64,000 nt of DNA from Algoriphagus iocasae (GTDB lineage: Bacteria; Bacteroidota; Bacteroidia; Cytophagales; Cyclobacteriaceae). The position numbers and the translations under genes were made by a program. Below the pieces are notes generated by a model. The model was given only the letters and a program-made list of their open reading frames with translations, searched no databases and was not told where the DNA came from. Positions 30,524-38,529 of the stretch are shown one piece after another. Every line of letters begins with the position of its first letter. Position 1 is the first letter of the stretch. The stretch covers positions 682,001 to 746,000 of the forward strand of contig NZ_JACIJO010000001.1 in NCBI RefSeq assembly GCF_014206875.1, given 5' to 3'.

Positions 30524-30639
30524 ATTGATAAGGGTTTAGATTTCTAATTATTAATCCCAATTGATAAGAGAGATTTGACAAGGTCAAGAGGGGAATTGTG
30601 GACAGAAGAATTTACATTGGAAGAAATAAACCCATTCTT

Positions 30640-31740
30640 ATGAAGAAGTTGCTTTCATTCACCATTGCCTTCATTTCATTTTTTGCTTTGCAGGCTCAGC
30701 AAAAACCCTGGATGCTCGGGCCATTTCAAAGACCGGAAGCTGCCAAGCCGATTATAGCGCCACAAGCATCTACCCAATTTGAAGATCCCATGACTGGCAG
30801 AACAGTGGCTTGGGAGTCGATGGCAACCTTTAACCCCGCGGCGATCACCAGAAATGGGGAAGTTTATGTGCTTTACCGGGCGGAGGAAAAGCTCGGAGAA
30901 AAAGAAATCGGAGGGCATACCTCTAGAATTGGTTTGGCAACATCTACTGACGGTTTTTCTTTTACAAGAGAGAAAGAACCGATTTTTTATCCCAAAGAGG
31001 ATGGTCAAAAGGAGTTTGAATGGACCGGAGGCACAGAAGATCCACGCATTGTAGAGACAGAAGAAGGGCTTTATGTACTCACCTACACACAGTGGAACAG
31101 AGATGTGCCGAGATTGGCGGTGGCAACTTCCCGGGATTTGAGAAACTGGGAAAAGCATGGGCCGATTTTCAAGGATTGGAAGGATGGGAAATATCATACT
31201 ACCGAATCCAAATCAGGTGCGATCGTGACCGAGCTGAAAGAGGGGAAGTTGGTTGCGGCGAAAATTGATGGGAAATACTGGATGTATTATGGCGTACCGC
31301 ATATCTGGCTGGCTACTTCGGAAGATCTGGTCCATTGGCAGCCGGTAGAAAATCATGAAGGCAATCGAGTGCCGGTACTGAGTCCTCGCCCGGGGTATTT
31401 TGACTCATGGTTGGTGGAGGCGGGACCTCCTCCGGTTCTTACCAAAGACGGAATTGTCGTTTTATACAATGCGGGAAATTCCCAGCAAGTGGGCGTGAAG
31501 AATCTTGGGAACCGGGTTTATACGGGAGGTCAAGCACTATTTTCTGCAACCGAACCATGGAAACTTTTGGATCGGGTTGAGGCTCCTTTTATCCAGCCAA
31601 CGTTGGATTTTGAGAAATCCGGGCAATATCCCGAAGGGACGACTTTTCTGGAAGGCTTGGTCTATTTTGAAGGAAAGTGGCTGCTCTATTATGGGACAGC
31701 AGATAGCATGGTAGGAGTTGTGTCAGCGGAAGATAAGTAA
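30640..31740 (+). CDS. Secreted GH130-family glycosidase/phosphorylase
   Basis: 366 residues from the ATG at 30640, which starts a signal peptide (MKKLLSFTIAFISFFALQAQ). A GTG at 30598 adds 14 residues that spoil the signal. The five-bladed propeller carries the GH130 hallmark WTGGTEDPRIV (GxEDPR type), with FNPAAITRNGEVYVLYRAEE and LATSEDLVHW repeats. GH130 enzymes act on beta-mannosides, by phosphorolysis or hydrolysis; periplasmic members tend to be hydrolases or remain uncharacterised. It is a single-gene unit between two terminators, with no SusCD or PUL around it. Confidence 0.82.
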   Translation: MKKLLSFTIAFISFFALQAQQKPWMLGPFQRPEAAKPIIAPQASTQFEDPMTGRTVAWESMATFNPAAITRNGEVYVLYRAEEKLGEKEIGGHTSRIGLATSTDGFSFTREKEPIFYPKEDGQKEFEWTGGTEDPRIVETEEGLYVLTYTQWNRDVPRLAVATSRDLRNWEKHGPIFKDWKDGKYHTTESKSGAIVTELKEGKLVAAKIDGKYWMYYGVPHIWLATSEDLVHWQPVENHEGNRVPVLSPRPGYFDSWLVEAGPPPVLTKDGIVVLYNAGNSQQVGVKNLGNRVYTGGQALFSATEPWKLLDRVEAPFIQPTLDFEKSGQYPEGTTFLEGLVYFEGKWLLYYGTADSMVGVVSAEDK

Positions 31741-31762
31741 GTTATTATCGTTAGAAATAAAC

Positions 31763-31797
31763 AAAAAATGCCTCGTGGATTCACGAGGCATTTTTTT
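31763..31797. terminator. Bidirectional terminator
   Basis: Stem ATGCCTCGTG/CACGAGGCAT with a 4-nt loop, flanked by A6 and T7. It serves the GH130 gene (+) and the convergent VOC gene (-). Confidence 0.9.
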
Positions 31798-32233
31798 ATG
31801 GTTTTCCATTGTATTTCGGGTCAAAATCGATCATCCATTCGATTCCATATTTATCCCGGAACATGCCGAAATAGGAGCCCCAAGGGCTGTCATCCATGGG
31901 AACTTCCACCGATCCACCTGCGGAAAGTGCCTTGAATAATCTGTCAGCTTCCTCTCTTCTTTCTGCGCTGATAAAGATTTTGGAGCGATGCTCAAGTTCA
32001 TTGACCTTGCCCATAAATTCAGGAACATCATTTCCCATTAGGATATTTCCGCCGATAGGAAGTGCGATGTGCATGATTTTGTCTGCTTCCTTTTCAGAAA
32101 TGGGATGCTCCGAACTTGGCATGTCTTTGAACCGCGTAATGTTTGCGAACTCTCCACCAAAAGCTGCTTTGTAAAAATTAAATGCTTCTTCAGCATTTCC
32201 ATTGAAGTTAATGTAGGGGTTTATTAGTGCCAT
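31796..32233 (-). CDS. VOC-superfamily protein, PhnB-like
   Basis: 145 residues forming two beta-alpha-beta-beta-beta modules typical of PhnB/glyoxalase-like proteins: INPYINFNGNAEEAFNFYKA at the start, HIALPIGGNILMGND in the middle and WGSYFGMFRDKYGIEWMID at the end. These are small cytoplasmic proteins of the vicinal-oxygen-chelate fold; most PhnB-like members have no assigned reaction. Monocistronic. Confidence 0.85.
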   Translation of the reverse strand: MALINPYINFNGNAEEAFNFYKAAFGGEFANITRFKDMPSSEHPISEKEADKIMHIALPIGGNILMGNDVPEFMGKVNELEHRSKIFISAERREEADRLFKALSAGGSVEVPMDDSPWGSYFGMFRDKYGIEWMIDFDPKYNGKP

Positions 32234-32403
32234 CTTGATTTTTGATTTTGTTTCAATACTTAAAATTATCCAAATCCTGTCTCAATTAGGAGGCTAAGTT
32301 CCGTCAAAAAATGGCGGTTTTACGACAGGGAATTTGTTCAAATGCCTCTAAAAATGTCTTTCCGCAAAACTGATTATCTTAAAGGGATTAAACCGAATTA
32401 TAA

Positions 32404-33174
32404 ATGATCAAATTTTTTAGAAAAATCCGCCAGAAGCTAATTGAAGAAAAGAGGATTAATAATTACCTGATTTATGCGCTAGGGGAGATTGTGCTGGTGG
32501 TGATAGGGATTCTAATCGCTTTGGCTATCAACAATGCAAACCTTCGAAGGATAGATTCCAATAACGAACAGAACTATCTTGAGGGCTTAAGATTTGAGTT
32601 TCAGGTGAGCAAAATGAAATTGACCGAGTTGCTGGCTGTCAACCAAAAGAATCTGGATGGAGCAAGGGAAATCCTGAATTTTATCCATTCCGAATCAGGT
32701 CAAGCCACCGATCAGCGGCTTTCTGAATTACTATTTGGCACTTTCTCGGATGATATTTCTTTCAATGCCAATAATTCATTTTTAAATGAACTCATCAACT
32801 CGGGGAATTTGAAAAATATCTCCAGCATTGAGCTGAGGAAGAAGTTGACTTCCTGGCTAGCTACCATGGATGATATCAAAAGGCAAGAAGCGGAACTGAG
32901 TAGCCAGCGTGAGGATGTCTTGGATTTGTTCCGAACGGAAGATTACAGCATTCTGACCATTTTTGAGCAAACCGGATTGAGTCAGGCGCTTGATATTCCA
33001 GCTGCATCCAATCTGCAGAGCAACTTGGGAATACTGGATTCCCGGGCTTTTGAAAATGATTTACTGATTTTTATGCTGACCTCTGAAGCCACAAAAACAA
33101 ATCATTACCAACCTCTGCTTGAGAATATAGATGATATTTTGGAGTTGATTGAAGGGGAACTGGAGGGAAAGTAA
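32404..33174 (+). CDS. DUF6090-like membrane protein
   Basis: 256 residues. The N-terminus FFRKIRQKLIEEKRINNYLI followed by one TM helix (GEIVLVVIGILIALAINN, about 27-46) is the hallmark of Bacteroidota DUF6090 proteins. The rest is helical and presumably periplasmic. Function unknown. It stands alone and is the last gene before the attC-like repeat that begins the cassette array. Confidence 0.75.
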   Translation: MIKFFRKIRQKLIEEKRINNYLIYALGEIVLVVIGILIALAINNANLRRIDSNNEQNYLEGLRFEFQVSKMKLTELLAVNQKNLDGAREILNFIHSESGQATDQRLSELLFGTFSDDISFNANNSFLNELINSGNLKNISSIELRKKLTSWLATMDDIKRQEAELSSQREDVLDLFRTEDYSILTIFEQTGLSQALDIPAASNLQSNLGILDSRAFENDLLIFMLTSEATKTNHYQPLLENIDDILELIEGELEGK

Positions 33175-33210
33175 GGGATGCGATTGGAGAAATGGATAGG
33201 GCTGGTTTTT

Positions 33211-33345
33211 CAACGTTTTGCAGCTTCCCGAAGGTGGCGATTTCGAAGCACTTCACTGTCAACCAAGCAGAAACTTTGATAGAAGCAGAAAGCTTGATTT
33301 AACCACTGAACCGCCACTTTTAGGGTAGGATCTGTTGGCAGCTGC
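33211..33345 (-). repeat. attC-like cassette-end repeat A
   Basis: Core 33234-33321 is 84/88 identical to the core of repeat B (34808-34895). It is bounded by GTGGCG and CGCCAC inverted arms and contains a tandem AAGCAGAAACTTTGAT/AAGCAGAAAGCTTGAT pair. Outside the core lie CAAC (33211) and GTTGGCAGC (33334-33342). Read on the minus strand, GCTGCCAAC follows the stop of the gene at 33350 and pairs 7 of 9 with the start of that gene's unit (GTTTGCATC at 34791). This is the R''/R' relation of an integron attC site. Inference; no integrase is seen. Confidence 0.55.
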
Positions 33346-33349
33346 TTTT

Positions 33350-34765
33350 TTATTCATAATCTGGAAATACTACTAAATCACCCATTTGATTATTGATTGC
33401 ATCTCTACATTTTTTAGCAAATTCATCACCGCCTTTTTCTAAAACAATCTTGCAAACTCTAAACAATTCACTTGTTTTTATTAATCCTATTTTTTCTCTC
33501 TGTGCTCCTGATTTGCATTTCAGCGTAAAGTCTAATGTCCTATCATTTGGTGAAATAAGTCTTTGAGGGTTCCCAAATAATAATCCGAATGCTTTTTCGG
33601 TTACTGATTCCTTTTCAAAATCTGCATTCAGTCCATCCAACAATTGTCTAAATTTAGAAACATCAATGTCTTTGTTGTCTTTCCCTTCACATTCGCCTAT
33701 TAATCTAAACCCTTCTGGAGATAGTATAATTTGGTCTAATTCTAGTTCTCCGTCATCATAATTTTCAGCTTTATATCCTAAAATGGATAAAGCCTTTATG
33801 ACTGCAATCTCAAGTGGTTTCCCTGTTTCAAAAAGCAAGTCTTTTAAACTTTCTTGTTCTTCAAGAACAGAACTTAGCTCTTTGAGTTCTTTTGTCTTTT
33901 TAGCTATTTCTTTTTCAATTTTTTTTATTAGGCTTTTTGTTTCATTTGCTTTCTCAAGGGAGTATTCATCTTTTTCAAGCCAATCTGGTTTTGGAGTTTT
34001 TGCCTTTTCACTTCTTAAACTTTTGTCAATAGCTACTAATGAATTTATAAATATCTTGCCTCGCTTTATAGCTTCCTCAGTCCAATACTCATCATCTTTT
34101 TCCTTGTCATAAAATGAGAAAACCTTGTCATTGAAATTTAAGTTTGGCAAAAAGACCACAAAGCCATCTTTAATTTTAAAGACTGTACCTAATATTCTGT
34201 CACCATTTTTTGTTGTAAATAATCCTTGTAATTGCTTGTTTGAGGTTAAATAGACTTCATAAGTAATCAGGTCTTTAAATTGGTTGAAAAAATCTTTTGT
34301 TAAGTCTGACTTGGGATAAACATTTTTTCCAGAAGCAGTATGAAACTCAATAAAGCTAAATGGAAGGAATGAATAGTTTGTGAAGGGTGAAACGTGGTAA
34401 GTAGTTTTTTGATTTCTCCCTGTTCCGCTTAAATCTTTTGTTCCACTATAAATATAAAAATCAGACTTATGTGGAAGGGTAATAAATAGTGTTCTACCGG
34501 TTTCAACAAAATGTAAAAGCTCCTTTTTCCAATGTTTAGAATGTTCCTTTATTGATACAGATGACTCTTTATTATAAAGTTTTTTTCCTTCGTACTCACC
34601 AATGCTGTGATAGCTACCACTGTCGTAGGTTGAATAACTAGTTGTTGAAAGGTCTGGACAGAAAATGGCTATATCTAAATCTGCTAAAGAAGTATAGCTG
34701 TCCAAGCGGACATAGTCGTCATTTTCGCTAGGTATACTAAATCCTATTCCTTTATATTCTTTCAT
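33350..34765 (-). CDS. Cassette protein with C-terminal PD-(D/E)XK-like domain, function unknown
   Basis: 471 residues and visibly AT-rich. Residues 1-255 show no recognised family. Residues about 265-315 are a charged coiled coil (KSLIKKIEKEIAKKTKELKE). Residues about 320-470 look like a restriction-endonuclease-like fold: LLFETGKPLEIAVIKALSIL, then LELDQIILSPEGFRLIGECE with an acidic strand leading to GECEGK, compatible with a D-ExK active site. It is the only gene of its cassette, bounded by attC-like repeats A and B. A nuclease or defence role is plausible but unproven. Confidence 0.6.
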   Translation of the reverse strand: MKEYKGIGFSIPSENDDYVRLDSYTSLADLDIAIFCPDLSTTSYSTYDSGSYHSIGEYEGKKLYNKESSVSIKEHSKHWKKELLHFVETGRTLFITLPHKSDFYIYSGTKDLSGTGRNQKTTYHVSPFTNYSFLPFSFIEFHTASGKNVYPKSDLTKDFFNQFKDLITYEVYLTSNKQLQGLFTTKNGDRILGTVFKIKDGFVVFLPNLNFNDKVFSFYDKEKDDEYWTEEAIKRGKIFINSLVAIDKSLRSEKAKTPKPDWLEKDEYSLEKANETKSLIKKIEKEIAKKTKELKELSSVLEEQESLKDLLFETGKPLEIAVIKALSILGYKAENYDDGELELDQIILSPEGFRLIGECEGKDNKDIDVSKFRQLLDGLNADFEKESVTEKAFGLLFGNPQRLISPNDRTLDFTLKCKSGAQREKIGLIKTSELFRVCKIVLEKGGDEFAKKCRDAINNQMGDLVVFPDYE

Positions 34766-34782
34766 CGTGTCTATTTAAAGTT

Positions 34783-34915
34783 GATGCAAACGGTTTGCAT
34801 ATGGCTTGTGGCGATTTCGAAGCACTTCACTATCAAGCAAGCAGAAACTTTGATAGGAGCACAAAGCTTGATTTAACCACTGAACCGCCACTTTTGGGTA
34901 GGTGCTGTTAGGCAC
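34783..34915 (-). repeat. attC-like cassette-end repeat B
   Basis: Same 88-bp core as repeat A (34808-34895). On its right is GTTAGGCAC (34907-34915), exactly complementary to GTGCCTAAC at 37308-37316 before the first gene of the upstream unit. Extended to 16 bases the two ends match 15 of 16. On its left, GATGCAAAC-GGTTTGCAT straddles the junction with the next unit. A repeat whose outer arm matches the start of the segment it closes is what integron cassettes show. Confidence 0.6.
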
Positions 34916-34922
34916 AGTATTT

Positions 34923-35552
34923 CTATTTTTCATCTTTTACGTTATTTATTAACATAAAACTCATTTGTTCTGGTGTAAAATTGTCAAAAAATGCGTTATA
35001 AGTCTTTTGTCCTGATTTCTGAATTTTTTCCATTACGATAGGAAGTAAGAAGTCTACTAATGCCGATATTTCACTTCTTTTTTCACTGTTTAAGTTCATT
35101 CGTTTCTTTTGAGCATATCTTACTTGCGGTTCACCTTCTTCCTTTGGTATTAAAAGATAGGCTGCTTCAACTTCGTTTTCAGTGTCTCCACGATGAGCTA
35201 TGAAATTGTGACGTAAATCCATTAAATAATCGTGTATCATCAAAAAAATTGAGTTTTCCTCGAATATTTGTTTTGGTTCAAGTTTTGGTGATTTTGACTT
35301 TGAGGCATCTGTAAAACATTTACCGTAAATGGAAATTAGTGAGTATGTTAATGCAGAAGAAATAATTACATCTTTTTCAATTTCTAATTTCTCCAAATAT
35401 TTTTTTATTAATAGCAAGTCCTCCCTAATAGAACAAAACGATGTGAAAGATTTTGACATAAATTTCGGAATAGCCAAAACCAAATTTTCCTCGGAATATT
35501 TACTCTTAGCATCCTTTATTATATCTATTAATCTCTCAGTTTTCTTGTCCAT
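34923..35552 (-). CDS. HEPN-like protein of unknown function, third gene of the cassette operon
   Basis: 209 residues, nearly all helical. Near residue 113 it carries LRHNFIAHRGD, which fits the Rx4-6H motif of HEPN domains, often ribonucleases in toxin-antitoxin and anti-phage systems. The surroundings (YSLISIYGKCF before, LVDFLLPIVMEKI after) have the four-helix look of that fold. It lies 14 bases after the 316-residue gene. Family assignment rests on this motif only; the LRHxFxAH pattern also occurs in non-nuclease AbiU2-like proteins. Confidence 0.5.
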   Translation of the reverse strand: MDKKTERLIDIIKDAKSKYSEENLVLAIPKFMSKSFTSFCSIREDLLLIKKYLEKLEIEKDVIISSALTYSLISIYGKCFTDASKSKSPKLEPKQIFEENSIFLMIHDYLMDLRHNFIAHRGDTENEVEAAYLLIPKEEGEPQVRYAQKKRMNLNSEKRSEISALVDFLLPIVMEKIQKSGQKTYNAFFDNFTPEQMSFMLINNVKDEK

Positions 35553-35566
35553 ACTTTTATGTTTAA

Positions 35567-36517
35567 TTAAAAATCAAGTTTGAGCTGGTCGTTTTTAAGG
35601 TCTTTGTCACGTTTGTGTTTTTTTCCTTGTTCAGTAGCTACATAATTGTCTCCTGTAATAATTTCAATTACTGTAATCACTTTATTCTGAACCACTTTTA
35701 CCAAGCCCGTTTCATCAATTTTTCTATTTTGATGAAGAACGCATTTAATTGCAGTGCCATTAATAAATTCAATTTCCTTATTAAGGACTGAGTTTTTAAA
35801 AGTTTGGTCGTTCATTTCAAAGTTAATTATGTCGCCTTTGTAAAAGCCTTTCCAATTAAAATTTCCTTTTTTCAATACTGGAGAAATAATGTCAATTAAC
35901 GCTTCTTCGTCTATGTTCGGTGGAAATGTATTAGACCGTAATATGAAATTTCCGAATTGTCTTCTTTCAACCGTTCTCTCTTTCTCAAGAGGTTCATTTC
36001 GTTCATTTAGTCTTTGAGTTGTCAGTTTAGTGACTTTTGGATAAAAGTTTAGTTTTTTATAAAAATTAGATTTATGCCAAATGATTTTATAGTCTTTGTC
36101 GAGTATTTCAAGAACACGTTCTACAATATCATCAGTTAACTCTTCCTCTGACCTAATTTCGTTTTTTATCTTTTTTAGTTCTTGTCTTTTAAGTTCGTTG
36201 TCAAGTTCCAAATTTTCCATCTGAAGCTTAACGAGTTCTTTATTCTCAACTGGCACTCTTGATAAAACAAGTCCGAATACAGTTATAATTAATGTAAGCT
36301 GAACTCCATTATTGCCTAAAAACTTCCAAATCTCCTTTAAGCCACCTTCTTTAAAAGCTTCACTTTCTATATCAACTTCAATATCAAGTGATAAAATAAC
36401 CTCTTTGATAATAGTCAACAGTTCCTTTTCGCATTCATTTCTAACAAATGCGTTCATTGTGTGAGTTTCATCACGCAAAAAGTAGTGCAGTTCTATTTTA
36501 GTGGCTGCTTTAATCAC
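35567..36517 (-). CDS. Membrane-associated protein of unknown function, second gene of the cassette operon
   Basis: 316 residues. The N-terminal cytoplasmic part (IELHYFLRDETHTMNAFVRN) is followed by one hydrophobic segment at about 70-90 (GVQLTLIITVFGLVLSRVPV), a charged coiled coil (about 95-130) and a C-terminal beta-rich domain (FGNFILRSNTFPPNIDEEAL onward). I do not recognise the family. Nine bases separate it from the preceding gene, so it is in one operon with it and the HEPN-like gene. Low GC compared with flanking chromosomal genes. Confidence 0.55.
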   Translation of the reverse strand: MIKAATKIELHYFLRDETHTMNAFVRNECEKELLTIIKEVILSLDIEVDIESEAFKEGGLKEIWKFLGNNGVQLTLIITVFGLVLSRVPVENKELVKLQMENLELDNELKRQELKKIKNEIRSEEELTDDIVERVLEILDKDYKIIWHKSNFYKKLNFYPKVTKLTTQRLNERNEPLEKERTVERRQFGNFILRSNTFPPNIDEEALIDIISPVLKKGNFNWKGFYKGDIINFEMNDQTFKNSVLNKEIEFINGTAIKCVLHQNRKIDETGLVKVVQNKVITVIEIITGDNYVATEQGKKHKRDKDLKNDQLKLDF

Positions 36518-36526
36518 TTTGGATTA

Positions 36527-37276
36527 TTATTTCTTTATTGTATCAAATTTCAATTCGCGTTCTTTTTTTATTGACTCTAATTGTTCTCTTGTAAACTCAA
36601 AATTTTCAATGGTTTGGTCTGAATGTAGTTTATCGATTATCCATTTTTCAATTTCATACATTATATCTGAAATTTTCGTCTCGTTGTCTTGTTGAATATT
36701 TAGATTATTTTGAAGTTTAGTTTCTAAATAAGTCTGATAGTTTGCACCACTATAAGCAAATTCGGTTCTTTTTTGTCTTAAATTATCTCGCATTAGTGAA
36801 TTAAGCCTGATTAACTTTTGAGATAAAAAGTATCCAATGTGAATTGTTTCAATAAAAATTTTCTGTCTTATCTTCCCAAGTTCTTCGTCTAGTTTTATAA
36901 ATTCCTGAATGTCTGTTTCTTGCGAAAATGACCAGCTCTTTTGATAATTAAAGTACATTGTTTGGCTTACTTGCCAGCATTCAATTTTCTTTTCAAGAGA
37001 AGTTGTTCCAATATGAGTTAATAAATTATTACGAACACTTTCGTCTCTGAAAAACAAGCCAACTTGTGTCTGTACCTTTTCAGTTAAATTACTTTCATAT
37101 TGTGCAACTGATTTTTTAGATGCTTCTTCAGCGATTGATTTTGTTGCGTATTTCAAATATGTTATGAGAACTCCAATTACAATGATTAGACCAATCACAA
37201 TAAATAATTTAAGGTCGCCTTGTTGGTTTTGAACCTTTTCTAATAATTCAAAAATTTCTTTAATTTCTACTTTCAT
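36527..37276 (-). CDS. N-terminally anchored membrane protein, first gene of the cassette operon
   Basis: 249 residues: one TM helix at about 22-44 (LKLFIVIGLIIVIGVLITYL), then a mostly helical cytoplasmic region (about 50-249) with many charged residues and no recognised domain. It starts 32 bases inside the GTTAGGCAC cassette end, the usual place for the first gene of an integron cassette. It is followed by two tightly spaced genes. A membrane sensor or effector role in a defence module is conceivable but not shown. Confidence 0.55.
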   Translation of the reverse strand: MKVEIKEIFELLEKVQNQQGDLKLFIVIGLIIVIGVLITYLKYATKSIAEEASKKSVAQYESNLTEKVQTQVGLFFRDESVRNNLLTHIGTTSLEKKIECWQVSQTMYFNYQKSWSFSQETDIQEFIKLDEELGKIRQKIFIETIHIGYFLSQKLIRLNSLMRDNLRQKRTEFAYSGANYQTYLETKLQNNLNIQQDNETKISDIMYEIEKWIIDKLHSDQTIENFEFTREQLESIKKERELKFDTIKK

Positions 37277-37302
37277 TTTGTACTGCTATCTCTGGTCTGT
37301 TA

Positions 37303-37317
37303 ATATTGTGCCTAACA
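37303..37317 (-). other. Outer end of the cassette array (GTTAGGC-type crossover point)
   Basis: On the minus strand this reads TGTTAGGCACAATATT. It matches the outer arm of repeat B, 2.4 kb away, in inverted orientation (15 of 16). It marks the presumed recombination point (G/TT) where the array joins the chromosome. The rest of 37318-37619 is AT-rich, with no gene and no recognisable attI or integrase. Confidence 0.5.
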
Positions 37318-37445
37318 ATTGTATATTCTAAACCAGTTTCGCATATATTTTCTATATCTGTAACTTATCAAAAAATGTAAATTTTAGGAAATAGCATTTT
37401 GCCGATTTTAAGTTTCCTAAGAACGTCAACTAAATTCTTTATCAC

Positions 37446-37469
37446 AATACCCAGTACAGGGTATTTTTT
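37446..37469. repeat. Short dyad upstream of the SDR gene
   Basis: AATACCC-AGTACA-GGGTATT followed by TTTT. It could be a weak terminator closing the region or an operator. It lies about 150 bases before the SDR start, inside the 343-base gene-free stretch 37277-37619. Confidence 0.4.
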
Positions 37470-37619
37470 AGGCGAAATGCCAAAAAATCAACCTACAAAA
37501 GGGAAATCTGAGAATCGGTAGGAGTTGGAAAATCATTTTTGGCTCCATCATTCCAAGATTTGGCTAGGTCTCGGAACCGTTTTTCCCCGAGATTTGTAGA
37601 AACAAAAACAACAGATTAA

Positions 37620-38381
37620 ATGAACGATTCTAAAATAGCTTTGGTCACTGGAGGAAGTCGTGGATTGGGAAGAGATATTGCGCTCCGCTTGGCCGAAAAA
37701 GGAAATGACTTAATTATTACCTACCATACCAATGAAAAAGCTGCCAATGAGGTAGTGGCAGAAATCGAGAAATTGGGACAAACCGCGAAAGCCTTTTCAT
37801 TGGATACCCGTGATATCAAAGGCTTTGAAGCATTTTTCACAATGCTCTATGAATACCTACAAAGCAAAAAGCAGCGCGAAACGTTTGATTATTTGATCAA
37901 TAATGCCGGCACGGGATTGTATGTTCCTTTCTTGGAAACGACCGAAGCCATGTTTGATGAGATGGCAAACATTCACTTAAAAGGAGTGTATTTTCTGACT
38001 CAAAAGGCTGTTCCATTCCTAAGTGAAGGAGGAGGGATCATTAATATTTCCTCAGGTTTGGCCCGATTCAGTCTTCCTAGTTCCTCTGCTTATGGTGCCA
38101 TGAAAGGTGGGGTGGATGTTTTGACCCGCTATCTGGCGAAGGAACTGGCAGGCAAAAAGATTAGAGCAAATGTAGTCGCTCCAGGCGCTATCGCAACTAA
38201 GTTTGGCGGAGGAGAAAACCGGGATAACGAACAAAAGAGAAAGCTGATTTCTGGTGCTACAGCACTGGGAAGAGTTGGAGAAGCGGAAGATATTGGTGGA
38301 GTCGTAGCATTTTTGTGCAGCGAAGATGCCCGCTGGATCAATGGTCAGCGAATCGAGGTTTCGGGAGGGATTTTCCTTTAG
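37620..38381 (+). CDS. SDR-family NAD(P)-dependent oxidoreductase
   Basis: 253 residues with the classical short-chain dehydrogenase pattern: cofactor loop TGGSRGLG (8-15), NNAGTG, catalytic Ser in INISSG and YxxxK in AYGAMKGG, then a C-terminal EDIGGVVAFLCSEDARWING. The family acts on varied alcohols and ketones; FabG-like members share this pattern, but this gene is not near fatty-acid genes. Substrate unknown. The first conserved gene after the cassette array. Confidence 0.9.
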   Translation: MNDSKIALVTGGSRGLGRDIALRLAEKGNDLIITYHTNEKAANEVVAEIEKLGQTAKAFSLDTRDIKGFEAFFTMLYEYLQSKKQRETFDYLINNAGTGLYVPFLETTEAMFDEMANIHLKGVYFLTQKAVPFLSEGGGIINISSGLARFSLPSSSAYGAMKGGVDVLTRYLAKELAGKKIRANVVAPGAIATKFGGGENRDNEQKRKLISGATALGRVGEAEDIGGVVAFLCSEDARWINGQRIEVSGGIFL

Positions 38382-38397
38382 GAGCAGTGGTCTGTTT

Positions 38398-38447
38398 CTT
38401 CCTCGGTCAATTTATTGAGGAAGTTTCGGTCTGTGAGACACAGACCG
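38398..38447. repeat. Two adjacent hairpins after the SDR gene
   Basis: CTTCCTC/GAGGAAG (38398-38423) and the 9-bp stem CGGTCTGTG/CACAGACCG (38427-38447). There is no T-run, so this is more like a REP-type element than a terminator, although it could stall transcription. Confidence 0.45.
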
Positions 38448-38529
38448 GGGTGAGGGATTTTAATCTTAGGGCAATATTTTTTTCTGGAATACAATTAATC
38501 AGTAGTTTTCTAGCCCCAAATTAGGTTGC

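Noticed and set aside
30676..31197. 173-residue open frame on the minus strand
   Set aside because: Lies wholly inside the GH130 gene, with low-complexity, cysteine- and serine-rich translation and no start context; a shadow frame.
33211..34915. Insertion sequence or composite transposon bounded by the two 88-bp repeats
   Set aside because: No transposase, no target duplication, repeats not at the outer ends of all genes, and the arm pairing pattern fits cassettes better.
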